Positions 17,660-25,618 of a DNA stretch of 64,000 nt are shown here, piece by piece; the stretch's first letter is position 1, and the number at the start of each line of letters is the position of its first letter. A program made the position numbers and the translations under genes. Source of the DNA: Silanimonas sp965368785 (GTDB lineage: Bacteria > Pseudomonadota > Gammaproteobacteria > Xanthomonadales > Xanthomonadaceae). The stretch is from assembly GCA_965368785.1 (NCBI GenBank), contig CBDUOG010000001.1, forward strand, positions 51,487 to 115,486, read 5' to 3'. Below the pieces are notes generated by a model. It saw only the letters and a list, made by a program, of their open reading frames with translations. It made no database searches and was not told the DNA's origin.

Positions 17660-18157
17660 TCAGGGGATTAATGTATCGCCGATTTCCGCCCGCGCAGCCG
17701 GCGCCAGTTGGCGCAGGGCCCGGGCATAGACCTGGCGTTTAAAGCGCACGACGTTTTCGATCGGATACCAGAAGTCGACCCAGCGCCAATGGTCAAACTC
17801 GGGCTTTTCGCAGCGATCAAAGCGCAAATCGGTCTCTGCTCCTTCAAATTGCAGCAAAAACCACACCTGCTTCTGCCCGATACAAACCGGCTTGTTATTG
17901 CGCCGGATGCAATGCTGCGGCAGGCGATACTTCAGCCAGCCATGAGTACTGGCGAGCACCCGCACATGTTCAGGATCAAGCCCGGTTTCCTCGCGCAGCT
18001 CGCGATACATGGCCTCTTCCGGGGTCTCATCGGTGTTCATACCACCTTGCGGAAACTGCCAACCATCGCGGTTGACACGCCGCGCCCAAAACAGCCGACC
18101 ATCCGACCGCATCAGAACAATGCCCACGTTGGGGCGGTAACCGTCTGGATCAATCAC
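17660..18157 (-). CDS. rppH: RNA 5' pyrophosphohydrolase RppH
   Basis: Nudix enzyme that removes pyrophosphate from 5' triphosphate RNA and starts mRNA decay. The GTG at 18157 is chosen, giving 165 residues that begin VIDPDGYRPNVGIVL, matching the E. coli protein start; GGAG lies 9 nt upstream. The frame stays open to 18274, but that extension has no similarity and overlaps the tRNA promoter. The Nudix box is complete (GGMNTDETPEEAMYRELREE), and WQFPQGG and the C-terminal FKRQVY segment are family-typical. Downstream is the bfr remnant. Confidence 0.93.
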   Translation of the reverse strand: MIDPDGYRPNVGIVLMRSDGRLFWARRVNRDGWQFPQGGMNTDETPEEAMYRELREETGLDPEHVRVLASTHGWLKYRLPQHCIRRNNKPVCIGQKQVWFLLQFEGAETDLRFDRCEKPEFDHWRWVDFWYPIENVVRFKRQVYARALRQLAPAARAEIGDTLIP

Positions 18158-18265
18158 GAGACGGATCTCCAAAAATCTATGTCCTGACTCTGCCACATCG
18201 ACCAAGTGGAAAACAAGCAAGGCCGCACACAATGGGGGGTTCTTAGCGCAGCGGGTCAAAATGCT

Positions 18266-18294
18266 TTGACACACGGCGCCGGGCTGTGGATAAT
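18266..18294 (+). promoter_or_regulatory. Sigma-70 promoter of the tRNA-Met gene
   Basis: A consensus -35 TTGACA at 18266-18271, a 17-bp GC-rich spacer, and GATAAT at 18289-18294. The predicted start is near 18301, 24 bp before the tRNA. This is one of the best-matching promoters in the window. Confidence 0.8.
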
Positions 18295-18301
18295 TTGCGG
18301 C

Positions 18302-18319
18302 CCCGTCTGCAAAGACGGG
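18302..18319 (+). other. GNRA-capped hairpin at the 5' end of the tRNA-Met precursor
   Basis: CCCGTCT (18302-18308), tetraloop GCAA, AGACGGG (18313-18319): a 7-bp perfect stem that would form the very 5' end of the primary transcript, 5 nt before the mature tRNA. It may protect the leader or guide RNase P; there is no T-run, so it is not a terminator. Confidence 0.5.
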
Positions 18320-18324
18320 CGTTC

Positions 18325-18401
18325 GGCTATGTAGCTCAGCCGGTTAGAGCACAGCACTCATAATGCTGGGGTCGGTGGTTCGAGTCCACCCATAGCCACC
18401 A
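18325..18401 (+). tRNA. tRNA-Met (CAU), elongator type, CCA encoded
   Basis: A 77-base cloverleaf: acceptor GGCTATG/CATAGCC, D arm with GCTC/GAGC, anticodon stem CAGCA/TGCTG around loop CTCATAA (anticodon CAT), variable GGGTC, T arm GGTGG-TTCGAGT-CCACC, discriminator A, and encoded CCA at 18399-18401. Overall it is close to E. coli elongator metT. Not the initiator type, since the first acceptor pair is G-C. tRNA-Ile2 (lysidine-modified CAU) is the main alternative and is less likely from the stem sequences. Confidence 0.93.
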
Positions 18402-18810
18402 TCTCAAAAATCTTTACCTCCCAGAACAGTTCAAGACATGCGCAAAGCCGCGTGCCTACTTGTTTTGCGTGTTCTAGCGGAAAGGCGCCAGGGGTTCATG
18501 CCGTAGAATTCAGGCATCTCTAAACCGTGTACAAAGACTCGTCGAGTTCGGCCTCGCCCGGCTGCAATATCTACATCGGCCGCGGCGCGACCGGAGGGCT
18601 ATGGACGAACACCGGCCCGGAACCTAAGATGACACTCGGTGAATTTGCGCTCAGACCCTAAGGGCGCAAAACATCTAAGCCTCGGCTTCAATCCTGACCG
18701 GATTGAAGAGAAAACCCCTAACAATCGCTTTCTGTGACACTGATTGCTTATTCAGTGTCTGGCCTGACCCGAATTCAGTTCGTAAAGCAATAGAGCAATA
18801 CAGAATCATC
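18402..18810. other. 409-bp gap after tRNA-Met without a supportable gene
   Basis: No protein gene can be supported. The longest plausible small frame is 18527-18661 (+), 44 codons from a GTG, containing CNIYIGRGATGGLW; I do not recognise it and see no ribosome-binding site. Near its end lies TTGCGC (18645-18650) with GCGCAA (18664-18669), a weak stem. Two stronger inverted repeats follow and are listed separately. The position directly downstream of a tRNA fits an old integration scar, but no integrase or repeated tRNA 3' end was found. Confidence 0.5.
18687..18759 (+). promoter_or_regulatory. Two inverted repeats in the leader of the TauE/SafE gene
   Basis: Repeat 1: TTCAATCC (18687-18694), loop TGACC, GGATTGAA (18700-18707). 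Repeat 2: GACACTGA (18736-18743), 8-nt spacer, TCAGTGTC (18752-18759). Both are perfect 8-bp arms and lie 51-125 bp before the chosen ATG. Neither has a T-run. Repeat 2 has the geometry of a dimeric regulator operator. No matching regulator gene is adjacent. Confidence 0.45.
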
Positions 18811-19554
18811 ATGAGCGATTTCGTTTGGTATGTCCTCGTCGGCTTCGTTGCGCAAGTGATTGATGGGTCTCTTGGAATGGCATATGGCGTCACGGCGTCT
18901 TCTCTGCTGCTGGGTTTTGGCATACCGCCCGCAGTGTCGAGCGCTACGGTTCACGCAGCAGAGTGCTTCACGACAGGCGCTTCGGCCGTCTCACACAAGG
19001 CGTTCGGAAACGTCAATCGCTTGCTATTCCGGAGTCTGCTGGTTCCCGGAATTATTGGAGCGGTCCTGGGGGCGTACATCCTTTCAAGCATTCCCGGTGA
19101 CGCAATCAAGCCCTACATAGCTGGCTATCTGCTGATCATGGGGTGCGTCATCATTCTCAAAGTGTTCCGCAGTTTTCCACCTCGAAAAGTGACTACGCAT
19201 CTTGCCCCGCTTGGTTTTTTCGGAGCCTTTCTGGATGCCTTGGGTGGCGGTGGCTGGGGCCCCATAGTGGCGAGTAATTTGATTGTCCGGGGCAACGATA
19301 TTCGTGAAACGGTTGGCACCGTTAATACGGTTGAATTTTTTGTTACCCTCGCTGCATCGATAACCTTCATCCTAAGTATTGGCCTGAGTCACTGGTCGAT
19401 CATTCTGGGTCTGGCGGTCGGTGGTGTATTGGCTGCTCCGATCGGGGCATGGGCGTGCCGGCGCATCCCCGTCAAACCGTTCATGATTCTTGTCGGTGTT
19501 GTGCTGATCGGTTTGAGCCTCAGAACGATACTTATCCACTACGGCATGACTTAG
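18811..19554 (+). CDS. TauE/SafE family sulfite-exporter-like permease
   Basis: A 247-residue polytopic protein of the TauE/SafE (DUF81) family, whose members export sulfite, sulfoacetate or related organosulfur anions. The early VAQVIDGSLGMAYGVTASSLLL is the family's first signature, and the second half repeats it as FFGAFLDALGGGGWGPIVAS, the typical internal duplication with two Gly-rich re-entrant stretches. The ATG at 18811 is preferred to the upstream frame start at 18703 because the extra 36 codons are not hydrophobic, have no family similarity, and would contain an inverted repeat. No sulfur-oxidation genes lie nearby, so the substrate is unknown. Confidence 0.85.
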   Translation: MSDFVWYVLVGFVAQVIDGSLGMAYGVTASSLLLGFGIPPAVSSATVHAAECFTTGASAVSHKAFGNVNRLLFRSLLVPGIIGAVLGAYILSSIPGDAIKPYIAGYLLIMGCVIILKVFRSFPPRKVTTHLAPLGFFGAFLDALGGGGWGPIVASNLIVRGNDIRETVGTVNTVEFFVTLAASITFILSIGLSHWSIILGLAVGGVLAAPIGAWACRRIPVKPFMILVGVVLIGLSLRTILIHYGMT

Positions 19555-19715
19555 TAGTCAGACCATCAAAATAGTCGCAATATACGCCCGTCCGGGCCCA
19601 CCTTTTTCAAAGAGGTCGTTTGCCGGTTCTGTGAACGAAAAGGGCCTATGTATCGTCAGCCTGAGGTCGGGAATTCCGGAACAGCGTATGCGGACGTGGC
19701 GCCCGACCTAACTAC

Positions 19716-20927
19716 TTATTCGTTGCGTGGCGTCTGAGAATTAATCGAGCTTGTGTAAAGCGCGGCAATCAAATCAGACTGAGTGATGATGCCGCAGAGC
19801 TTCTGTTCAGCATCGACTACCGGAACATGGTGTACGCCCTTGTCTGATAGTAGCGGCACTAGAAATGCTATCGACTCATTTTCGCTTACGCTAAAGACAT
19901 CACGCACCATAATCTCTTCGACACGCCGAGGCTTTGTTTTATCCATGGTGCGCTGGGGGTTGATAAACTCTGATAGCCGTTCCGAAAAATCTTCATAAGT
20001 TTTCAGGTTGGCTCGTTTGAGAAAATCCACCAGTGAAATCACGCCGACTATGTGATGCGATTCGTTTATGACGGGTAGGATTTTCACCTTATGCAGTCGT
20101 AATGTTGCCCATGCATCATCCAGCCGGGTTTCAGGCGTTACCGTACGCACGTCTCTGCTCATGATATCGAGGCAACGCACCTCACTGAATTTTCGATTAT
20201 AGGCGTGCTGTTGCGCGTACGAAAAAACGGTTGATAGATCTTTGCTGGTGATGTTCAGATAGGCATTGTAATCACCGAGCGCCTTCTTTAAGTCTTCTGC
20301 GCTAATGCCCAGGCGCTGCAACGGGCTCGGGTCATTGTGCTTGTGAATGGGGTCTGTCTTGACCGGTGGTTTTACCGGGTACTCTTTTTTTAACCAGAAG
20401 CGATGTATCAATACGCCAATTGCCAACAAGCTCAAAACATTTAATAACACCGGAATGAACACATAATCGAACCTGCCTACGGCATCGGCACCCATGATAA
20501 TAGGCACTAACGACGCCGCGCCGCCGGGTGGATGTAGGCATCGCAGCACATACATCATGCCTAGAGAAAGGCCGATGCAGGTTGCCGCCTGCAAGGCCAT
20601 GCTCAACGGCAGCATGGCGCAAAGCACACCGATGGTGGCGGGCATTATATGCCCCATGACCAGCGCATAGGGTTGGGTGAGCGGGCTATTCGGAATGGCA
20701 ATGACCAGCATCACCGATGCGCCCATTGAGGCAACCAATAACATGTGCGGGGCGACACTGGCCTGAGGAATTATCCAGCTGCTGATGCCGGCGGTAACGG
20801 CAATGGCCACAAAACTGGCGATGGCTGCCGGAAACCATTGGCGAATTGTCTGCACGCTGGCCGCCGGTGCATCGCGCCAAAGGCGAAGGAAAAAATTCAA
20901 AAGCGCCCCCTCATTGTAATCGAGCAT
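19716..20927 (-). CDS. HPP family membrane protein with C-terminal CBS pair
   Basis: A 403-residue protein. The N-terminal half is an HPP domain with four or more membrane segments (about residues 25-175), including NSPLTQPYALVMGHIMPA and RCLHPPGGAASLVP, whose HPPGG is the motif that names the family. The C-terminal half has two CBS domains (about 240-300 and 330-395), e.g. IMSRDVRTVTPETRLDDAWA and IMVRDVFSVSENESIAF, which usually bind adenine nucleotides. HPP proteins have been linked to nitrite transport in photosynthetic organisms; a nucleotide-gated transporter is plausible. It lies 47 bp after the lyase gene in the same direction. The start lacks a good ribosome-binding site; a TTG a few codons in follows GAGGGGG. 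Confidence 0.85.
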   Translation of the reverse strand: MLDYNEGALLNFFLRLWRDAPAASVQTIRQWFPAAIASFVAIAVTAGISSWIIPQASVAPHMLLVASMGASVMLVIAIPNSPLTQPYALVMGHIMPATIGVLCAMLPLSMALQAATCIGLSLGMMYVLRCLHPPGGAASLVPIIMGADAVGRFDYVFIPVLLNVLSLLAIGVLIHRFWLKKEYPVKPPVKTDPIHKHNDPSPLQRLGISAEDLKKALGDYNAYLNITSKDLSTVFSYAQQHAYNRKFSEVRCLDIMSRDVRTVTPETRLDDAWATLRLHKVKILPVINESHHIVGVISLVDFLKRANLKTYEDFSERLSEFINPQRTMDKTKPRRVEEIMVRDVFSVSENESIAFLVPLLSDKGVHHVPVVDAEQKLCGIITQSDLIAALYTSSINSQTPRNE

Positions 20928-20929
20928 AC

Positions 20930-20947
20930 CGAACCAGTAGTGGTTCG
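20930..20947 (-). promoter_or_regulatory. Hairpin directly before the HPP-CBS start codon
   Basis: CGAACCA (20930-20936), loop GTAG, TGGTTCG (20941-20947): a perfect 7-bp stem that begins 3 bp from the annotated ATG on the minus strand and takes the place of a ribosome-binding site. It may be a terminator-like end of the lyase transcript, an operator, or a translation control element. Confidence 0.4.
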
Positions 20948-20974
20948 ATATGCTATCGGACTGCAGAGCAAATT

Positions 20975-22351
20975 TTAAACAGGTTCAAAACGCCCCATGA
21001 AAAACCGCAGCATTTGTGGTTCATATGTAAATCGCAAACCCCTGACCTGGGATGCATGCTCCATCACTTCGATGACCGACTCGGCGACTACGTCCATGTG
21101 CGCTTGTGTATACACGCGGCGTGGAATGGTCAAGCGCACCAGTTCAAGCTTGGGCATATAGTTTTCGCCGGTGTCCTTGTCGCGTCCAGCGGAAACCGCT
21201 CCGCGCTCCATCGCCCTTACCCCGGATTCGACATACAAGGCTGCAGCCAATGCTTGAGCCGGAAACTGGTCCTGCGGGATATGCGGGAGCATGCGCTTGG
21301 CATCCAAAAAAACGGCATGGCCACCGATGGGGCGAACGATGGGAACTCCGGCATCGGCTAATTTATTCCCCAGATACTCCACCTGACCCACGCGGGCACG
21401 AATATGGTTGGCTTGTACACTTTCTTCAATGCCGATTGCTAAGGCTTCCATATCGCGTCCAGCCATTCCGCCGTACGTGTGTAAGCCCTCGTAAACAACA
21501 ACCAGCTCACAGGCGCGCTCGTATAGCTTTTCATCATTCATTGCTAAAAAACCGCCGATATTGACGAGCGCATCTTTTTTAGCCGACATGGTGGCAATGT
21601 CAGTGAGGCTGCACAGTTCATACACAATATCCTTGACGCAGCGATCCTGATAACCGGCTTCACGTTGTTGGATGAAGTGGGCGTTCTCGGCTACACGTGT
21701 CATATCGTGAACCAAATAGATATCATGGTGGTCACACCATGCGCGAAGTTCGCGTAAATTTTGCATCGAGATGGGTTGGCCGCCTGCCATATTCACGCAC
21801 GTCGCGATGCAAATATAGGGGATCCGGTCAGCTCCGACTTCCTCTAACAAAGCATTGAGCTTATTGAAGTCAACATTACCTTTAAACGGATATTCCGATT
21901 GCGCGTCATGCGCTTCATCAACAATCACATCCACAAAACGCGCACCGGCCAGCTCTTGATGCAAGCGTGTTGTGGTGAAATACATATTGCCGGGAACATA
22001 ATCGCCCGGTTTGATCAATATCTGGCTGAGAATATGTTCCGCCCCCCGCCCTTGATGTGTGGGTACGGTGTAGCGGTAGGAATAATGCGTTTCGATTGAA
22101 TCGCGCATGTGATAAAAGTTGCGACTTCCAGCATAGGCCTCATCGCCCATCATCATGCCGGCCCATTGGCGGTCACTCATGGCGCTGACACCCGAGTCGG
22201 TTAACAAATCGATGTATACGTCGTCGGACCGGAGGAGGAATGTGTTGTAACCGGCTTCTTTGATCGCGGCTACACGTTCCTCATGTGTCGTCATTTTGAC
22301 CAACTCAACCATCTTGATTTTGTAGGGTTCAGCCCACGAACGCTTCCTCAT
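20975..22351 (-). CDS. tpl: Tyrosine phenol-lyase type beta-eliminating lyase
   Basis: PLP enzyme that splits L-tyrosine to phenol, pyruvate and ammonia. The ATG at 22351 is used (458 residues): GGAG lies 8 nt before it, while the frame's earlier start is a TTG inside that site. Strong similarity to the tyrosine phenol-lyase/tryptophanase family: NTFLLRSDDVYIDLLTDSG, VPTHQGRGAE, the PLP lysine in MSAKKDALV near residue 258, and LTIPRRVYTQAHMD. Specificity residues favour tyrosine: FTTTR as in TPL, Arg in AMERG near residue 382 where tryptophanase has a hydrophobic residue, and Phe in LRFFMGRF. No TyrR box or amino-acid permease was seen. Tryptophanase remains the alternative. Confidence 0.82.
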   Translation of the reverse strand: MRKRSWAEPYKIKMVELVKMTTHEERVAAIKEAGYNTFLLRSDDVYIDLLTDSGVSAMSDRQWAGMMMGDEAYAGSRNFYHMRDSIETHYSYRYTVPTHQGRGAEHILSQILIKPGDYVPGNMYFTTTRLHQELAGARFVDVIVDEAHDAQSEYPFKGNVDFNKLNALLEEVGADRIPYICIATCVNMAGGQPISMQNLRELRAWCDHHDIYLVHDMTRVAENAHFIQQREAGYQDRCVKDIVYELCSLTDIATMSAKKDALVNIGGFLAMNDEKLYERACELVVVYEGLHTYGGMAGRDMEALAIGIEESVQANHIRARVGQVEYLGNKLADAGVPIVRPIGGHAVFLDAKRMLPHIPQDQFPAQALAAALYVESGVRAMERGAVSAGRDKDTGENYMPKLELVRLTIPRRVYTQAHMDVVAESVIEVMEHASQVRGLRFTYEPQMLRFFMGRFEPV

Positions 22352-22650
22352 AAGAGACTCCAAAAAATATTTCAGCGCCTGTGGTTTGTGCGATTGATCA
22401 GCCGGACAGCATTTGACCTGTCAGATCAACTCTCAAACCAACTTTATGGGGGGTGTGGCCAGCGCATTGAGCACAGGAGAATGCTATTGATAGGGGAGGG
22501 CTCAAGATATGATCAGGATCAAATACTGGGTAGATATTCAAGATTTGCCGCTTCCCTGAACAGGCAGCATGGGCGACGGTACTCAGCGTACCGCGTCCAC
22601 TGTCACTTTATGGGCTCAGGGTTTGATTATCTGCCGGCGTATCGCTGATG
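22352..22650. other. 299-bp gap between the lyase and DUF389-OmpA genes
   Basis: No gene supported. It holds the lyase leader (GGAG ribosome-binding site), a degenerate dyad TTGACCTGTCAGATCAA near 22413-22429, and AT-rich stretches that could hold the lyase promoter. No T-tailed terminator was found for the gene upstream or downstream. No TGTAAA-N6-TTTACA TyrR-type box was found. Confidence 0.4.
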
Positions 22651-24249
22651 CTAATTGGACGTTTCTGCGTCCGCTGCGTCAGAAACCGGAATAAGCAGAA
22701 CAGATCGTAACGCCGCAGCGCCATGTATTCGCTCCTGCTGCTTTTGGTCAGGCAACGGAAATCGTGAATCCACGCCGGTAACATCGTAGCCCAGAGTTTT
22801 AAAATACTCAGCCAGCAAAGCCGCACGGTTGCCAGCTAGTTCAATGGTGCCGCCACCGTCACTGCTTGCCCGCCCTTCCAGTCGCAAACGGGTGATCTCA
22901 TGCCGTGAAAAGGACCAGGCAATATCTTCCAGTAGTGCTATCTGTGCGGTAGTCAGCTCAGACTGTCCCGCATTGAAATAGATAAGCTGTGCGGTCGGCG
23001 CGGGTGGAATGACACGAACAGTCAGTTTTGGGTACTTAACTTGAAGAGCCCGCTCCAGCGAATGCATGGTGCTCAGGGAAATAGCCTGATCCAATTGAAC
23101 TCTAACGGTCAGGTTCGCCGAGCCCGCATCATAATCTACCTCCACCGGAAAAAATGTCAGCACATCGAGCTCGGCTTTAATATCCGACGATTTGACGCGA
23201 TCTATCACCTCGGGGCGGTAATCAAGAATTTTCGCCGCAACCGGTGATCGATTCAGCTGCGCCGGGTTCGCCAGAATTAACGGCGTAACGTGCAAATCGA
23301 CGGCAGTTCCCGTTTTGTCCTGGATGCTGCCGAGTAATTCGGCTCTGACTTCGGGCGCATAATCGGTCATTGCGATGGTTACATCTACGCGCAGTTTCCC
23401 GGGCCCTGTTTCAAGTACCTGCAAGTCCAAAATCTTTCCGCGCACTACTTGAGTTGAGTCAACAATGGCTTGTCTTGCATCGCGTGTATAGGCAGAAAGC
23501 CGCGCAATATCCTGCAGCGAGAAAAACAGCGGCCAGCAAAGGGGAATGACTACGAGCAAAATGACAACGCTTTGCCACATGAGTGCTTTGCGCCAATTGT
23601 TTCGATTAAATCCGTACCAGATGGTGATCATGGTGACGCTCAAACTGATCGCCACGATATTCGTTAAAAACAAAAGCAGCGCGCCCGTGGTTACCGATGC
23701 ATCCGCCGTCGCAATACCAAAACCTACGACGGTCATGGGAGGCATCAATGCGGTTGCTATTGCCACACCGACAATGGCGCCGCCCTTTCCGCGAACAAGC
23801 GCGTAGCCACCAGCTAAACCGGAAAACGTCGCAACCATTAAGTCAAAGAGGTTGGGGCTGGTTCGCGCCAGAATTTCCGGCGTTGCTTCTTTTATGGGTG
23901 AAAATAGAACTACGCCGATGGAGATAATCAGCGCTACGCCCATTCCTCCGAATAGCCCCACACTAGCGCTCGCAACGCGGCTTGGATTCAGCGTGGTCAA
24001 GCCCAGGCCGAGCCGGACAATCGGTGCCATTAAGGGCGAGACCAACATGGCGCCGATGATGACAGCAGGCGAGTTGAGTAACAGGCCGGAAATGGCAATG
24101 CCGGCGCTGGCTGCACACATAAACAAATAATTGCCGCTGAGCTGACCATCTTCGTCTGATTGCTCAACGATGCGATCGTGTTCAACCCCCTTTTTGCGCA
24201 GCGCCCACCACCGGGCAGCTGCGATGCGAAGCGTTGAAGATAGTCCCAT
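22651..24249 (-). CDS. DUF389 membrane protein fused to an OmpA-like domain
   Basis: A 532-residue two-part protein. About residues 35-260 are the DUF389 membrane domain, with SGLLLNSPAVIIGAMLVSPLMAPI and the mirrored VGVAIATALMPPMTVVGFG. A periplasmic middle section has BON-like alternating strands (LRVDVTIAMTDYAPEVRAEL, ANLTVRVQLDQAISL). The last 110 residues are OmpA-like: IYFNAGQSELTTAQIALLEDI, LRLEGRASSDG, and LAGNRAALLAEYF with the conserved Arg, ending in VLLIPVS. The OmpA part suggests peptidoglycan contact from the inner membrane. DUF389 has no assigned function. The domain combination is unusual; ATG preceded by GGAGCAAATAT. Confidence 0.85.
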   Translation of the reverse strand: MGLSSTLRIAAARWWALRKKGVEHDRIVEQSDEDGQLSGNYLFMCAASAGIAISGLLLNSPAVIIGAMLVSPLMAPIVRLGLGLTTLNPSRVASASVGLFGGMGVALIISIGVVLFSPIKEATPEILARTSPNLFDLMVATFSGLAGGYALVRGKGGAIVGVAIATALMPPMTVVGFGIATADASVTTGALLLFLTNIVAISLSVTMITIWYGFNRNNWRKALMWQSVVILLVVIPLCWPLFFSLQDIARLSAYTRDARQAIVDSTQVVRGKILDLQVLETGPGKLRVDVTIAMTDYAPEVRAELLGSIQDKTGTAVDLHVTPLILANPAQLNRSPVAAKILDYRPEVIDRVKSSDIKAELDVLTFFPVEVDYDAGSANLTVRVQLDQAISLSTMHSLERALQVKYPKLTVRVIPPAPTAQLIYFNAGQSELTTAQIALLEDIAWSFSRHEITRLRLEGRASSDGGGTIELAGNRAALLAEYFKTLGYDVTGVDSRFPLPDQKQQERIHGAAALRSVLLIPVSDAADAETSN

Positions 24250-24430
24250 ATATTTGCTCCAGAGAATCCATTAGCGGTTGACACAATCCAGGCGCTACCC
24301 GGTCGATCTTTTTTGGGCGATCGAATCCATAGGCTATCGGCACCTATTCAATGGACTTTAGGACAGAGGCAGAACCCAGGGGAAGAGTCTGTAGTCAATA
24401 TTTCGGGGAAGTGAGTGTTCGCTGATTAGT

Positions 24431-25615
24431 TCATGCGTCACCCGGAACCCGCACCCAGCCTTCCATCAGCACCCGCGCGCTGCGACTCATGATCGCTTTG
24501 CGGACCTGCCATTGTCCGTCGACTTGCTGCGCTTCGGCGCCCACAGTGAGCGTGCCGCTGGGATGACCAAAGCGGACGCTGTTTCGAGCGCCACCACCGG
24601 CTGCGGTATTTACTAAGGTGCCGGGAATTGCTGCGGCGGTGGCGATGGCCACTGCAGCAGTGCCCATCATCGCGTGATGCAGTTTGCCCATGCTCAGCGC
24701 GCGCACCAATAGATCTATGTCGCTCGCGCTAATGTGTTTGCCACTGGATGAGGTGTAATCGCGCGCCGGTGCGACAAAAGCGACCTTGGGCGTGTGCTGG
24801 CGTTTGGCCGCTTCCGATACGTTGTTGATTAAGCTCATACGTACCGCGGCGTGGGCACGGATTGATTCGAATAACTGCAAAGCGGCCGCGTCGCTGTTGA
24901 TTGCGTCTTGCAACTCGGTGCCGTTGTAATCAATGTCGGCCGCATTCACAAACACGGTGGGGATGCCGGAATTAATCATCGTCACTTTGAGGCTGCCGAT
25001 GCCGGGCACCTCGAGCTGATCGGTCAAATTGCCCGTTGGAAACAACGCGCCGCCGTCTTCGCCTTCATCGGCCGGGTCGATAAATTCCAACACGATTTCA
25101 GCGGCCGGAAAGGTGACCCCGTCGAGTTCAAAGTCGCCGGTCTCCTGCACCTCGCCATTTTGAATCGGCACATGCACAACAATGGTTTTACCGATATTGG
25201 CCTGCCATACGCGCACCGCGAATGTTCCGTTTTGCGGTAAACGCGCACGATCGATAAAACCCTGAGCAATCGCAAACGGGCCCACCGCGGTACTTAAGTT
25301 GCCGCAGTTGCCACTCCAGTCGACAAAGGCGCTATCAATCGCCACTTGTCCGTACAGGTAATCCACATCGTGATCGTCTCGCATGCTTTTGCTAATGATC
25401 ACGCATTTGCTGGTGCTCGATGTCGCCCCGCCCATGCCATCGGTATGCTTGGCATAGGGGTCGGGACTGCCGATCACGCGCATTAATAATCGATCGCGCG
25501 CACTACCGGGCACCTGAGCGGCATCGGGTAAATCGAGTAGCCGAAAAAACACGCCTTTCGAAGTGCCACCGCGTATATATGTGGCCGGGATGCGTAACTG
25601 CGGAGCGTGGCTCAT
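24431..25615 (-). CDS. prpF: 2-methylaconitate cis-trans isomerase PrpF
   Basis: Isomerase that works with AcnD in the 2-methylcitrate cycle to make the cis-aconitate isomer used by AcnB-type enzymes. The 394 residues have the diaminopimelate-epimerase-like fold; IPATYIRGGTSKGVFF at the N-terminus and GNCGNLSTAVGPFAI are family signatures. It begins 3 bp after acnD and is thus cotranscribed with it. prpB, prpC and a prpR regulator are not in the window, so propionate breakdown would need distant genes. Confidence 0.93.
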   Translation of the reverse strand: MSHAPQLRIPATYIRGGTSKGVFFRLLDLPDAAQVPGSARDRLLMRVIGSPDPYAKHTDGMGGATSSTSKCVIISKSMRDDHDVDYLYGQVAIDSAFVDWSGNCGNLSTAVGPFAIAQGFIDRARLPQNGTFAVRVWQANIGKTIVVHVPIQNGEVQETGDFELDGVTFPAAEIVLEFIDPADEGEDGGALFPTGNLTDQLEVPGIGSLKVTMINSGIPTVFVNAADIDYNGTELQDAINSDAAALQLFESIRAHAAVRMSLINNVSEAAKRQHTPKVAFVAPARDYTSSSGKHISASDIDLLVRALSMGKLHHAMMGTAAVAIATAAAIPGTLVNTAAGGGARNSVRFGHPSGTLTVGAEAQQVDGQWQVRKAIMSRSARVLMEGWVRVPGDA

Positions 25616-25618
25616 GGC

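Noticed and set aside
18158..18274. N-terminal extension of rppH to 18274
   Set aside because: No similarity to RppH, overlaps the tRNA-Met promoter, and GTG at 18157 has a ribosome-binding site and matches the known protein start.
18703..18810. Longer start for the TauE/SafE gene
   Set aside because: The extra 36 codons contain a perfect inverted repeat and are not similar to the family's N-terminus; the ATG at 18811 begins directly at the first membrane helix.
20975..22351. Tryptophanase (tnaA) call
   Set aside because: Considered because of overall similarity, but the specificity-site residues match tyrosine phenol-lyase better. Kept as the stated alternative.
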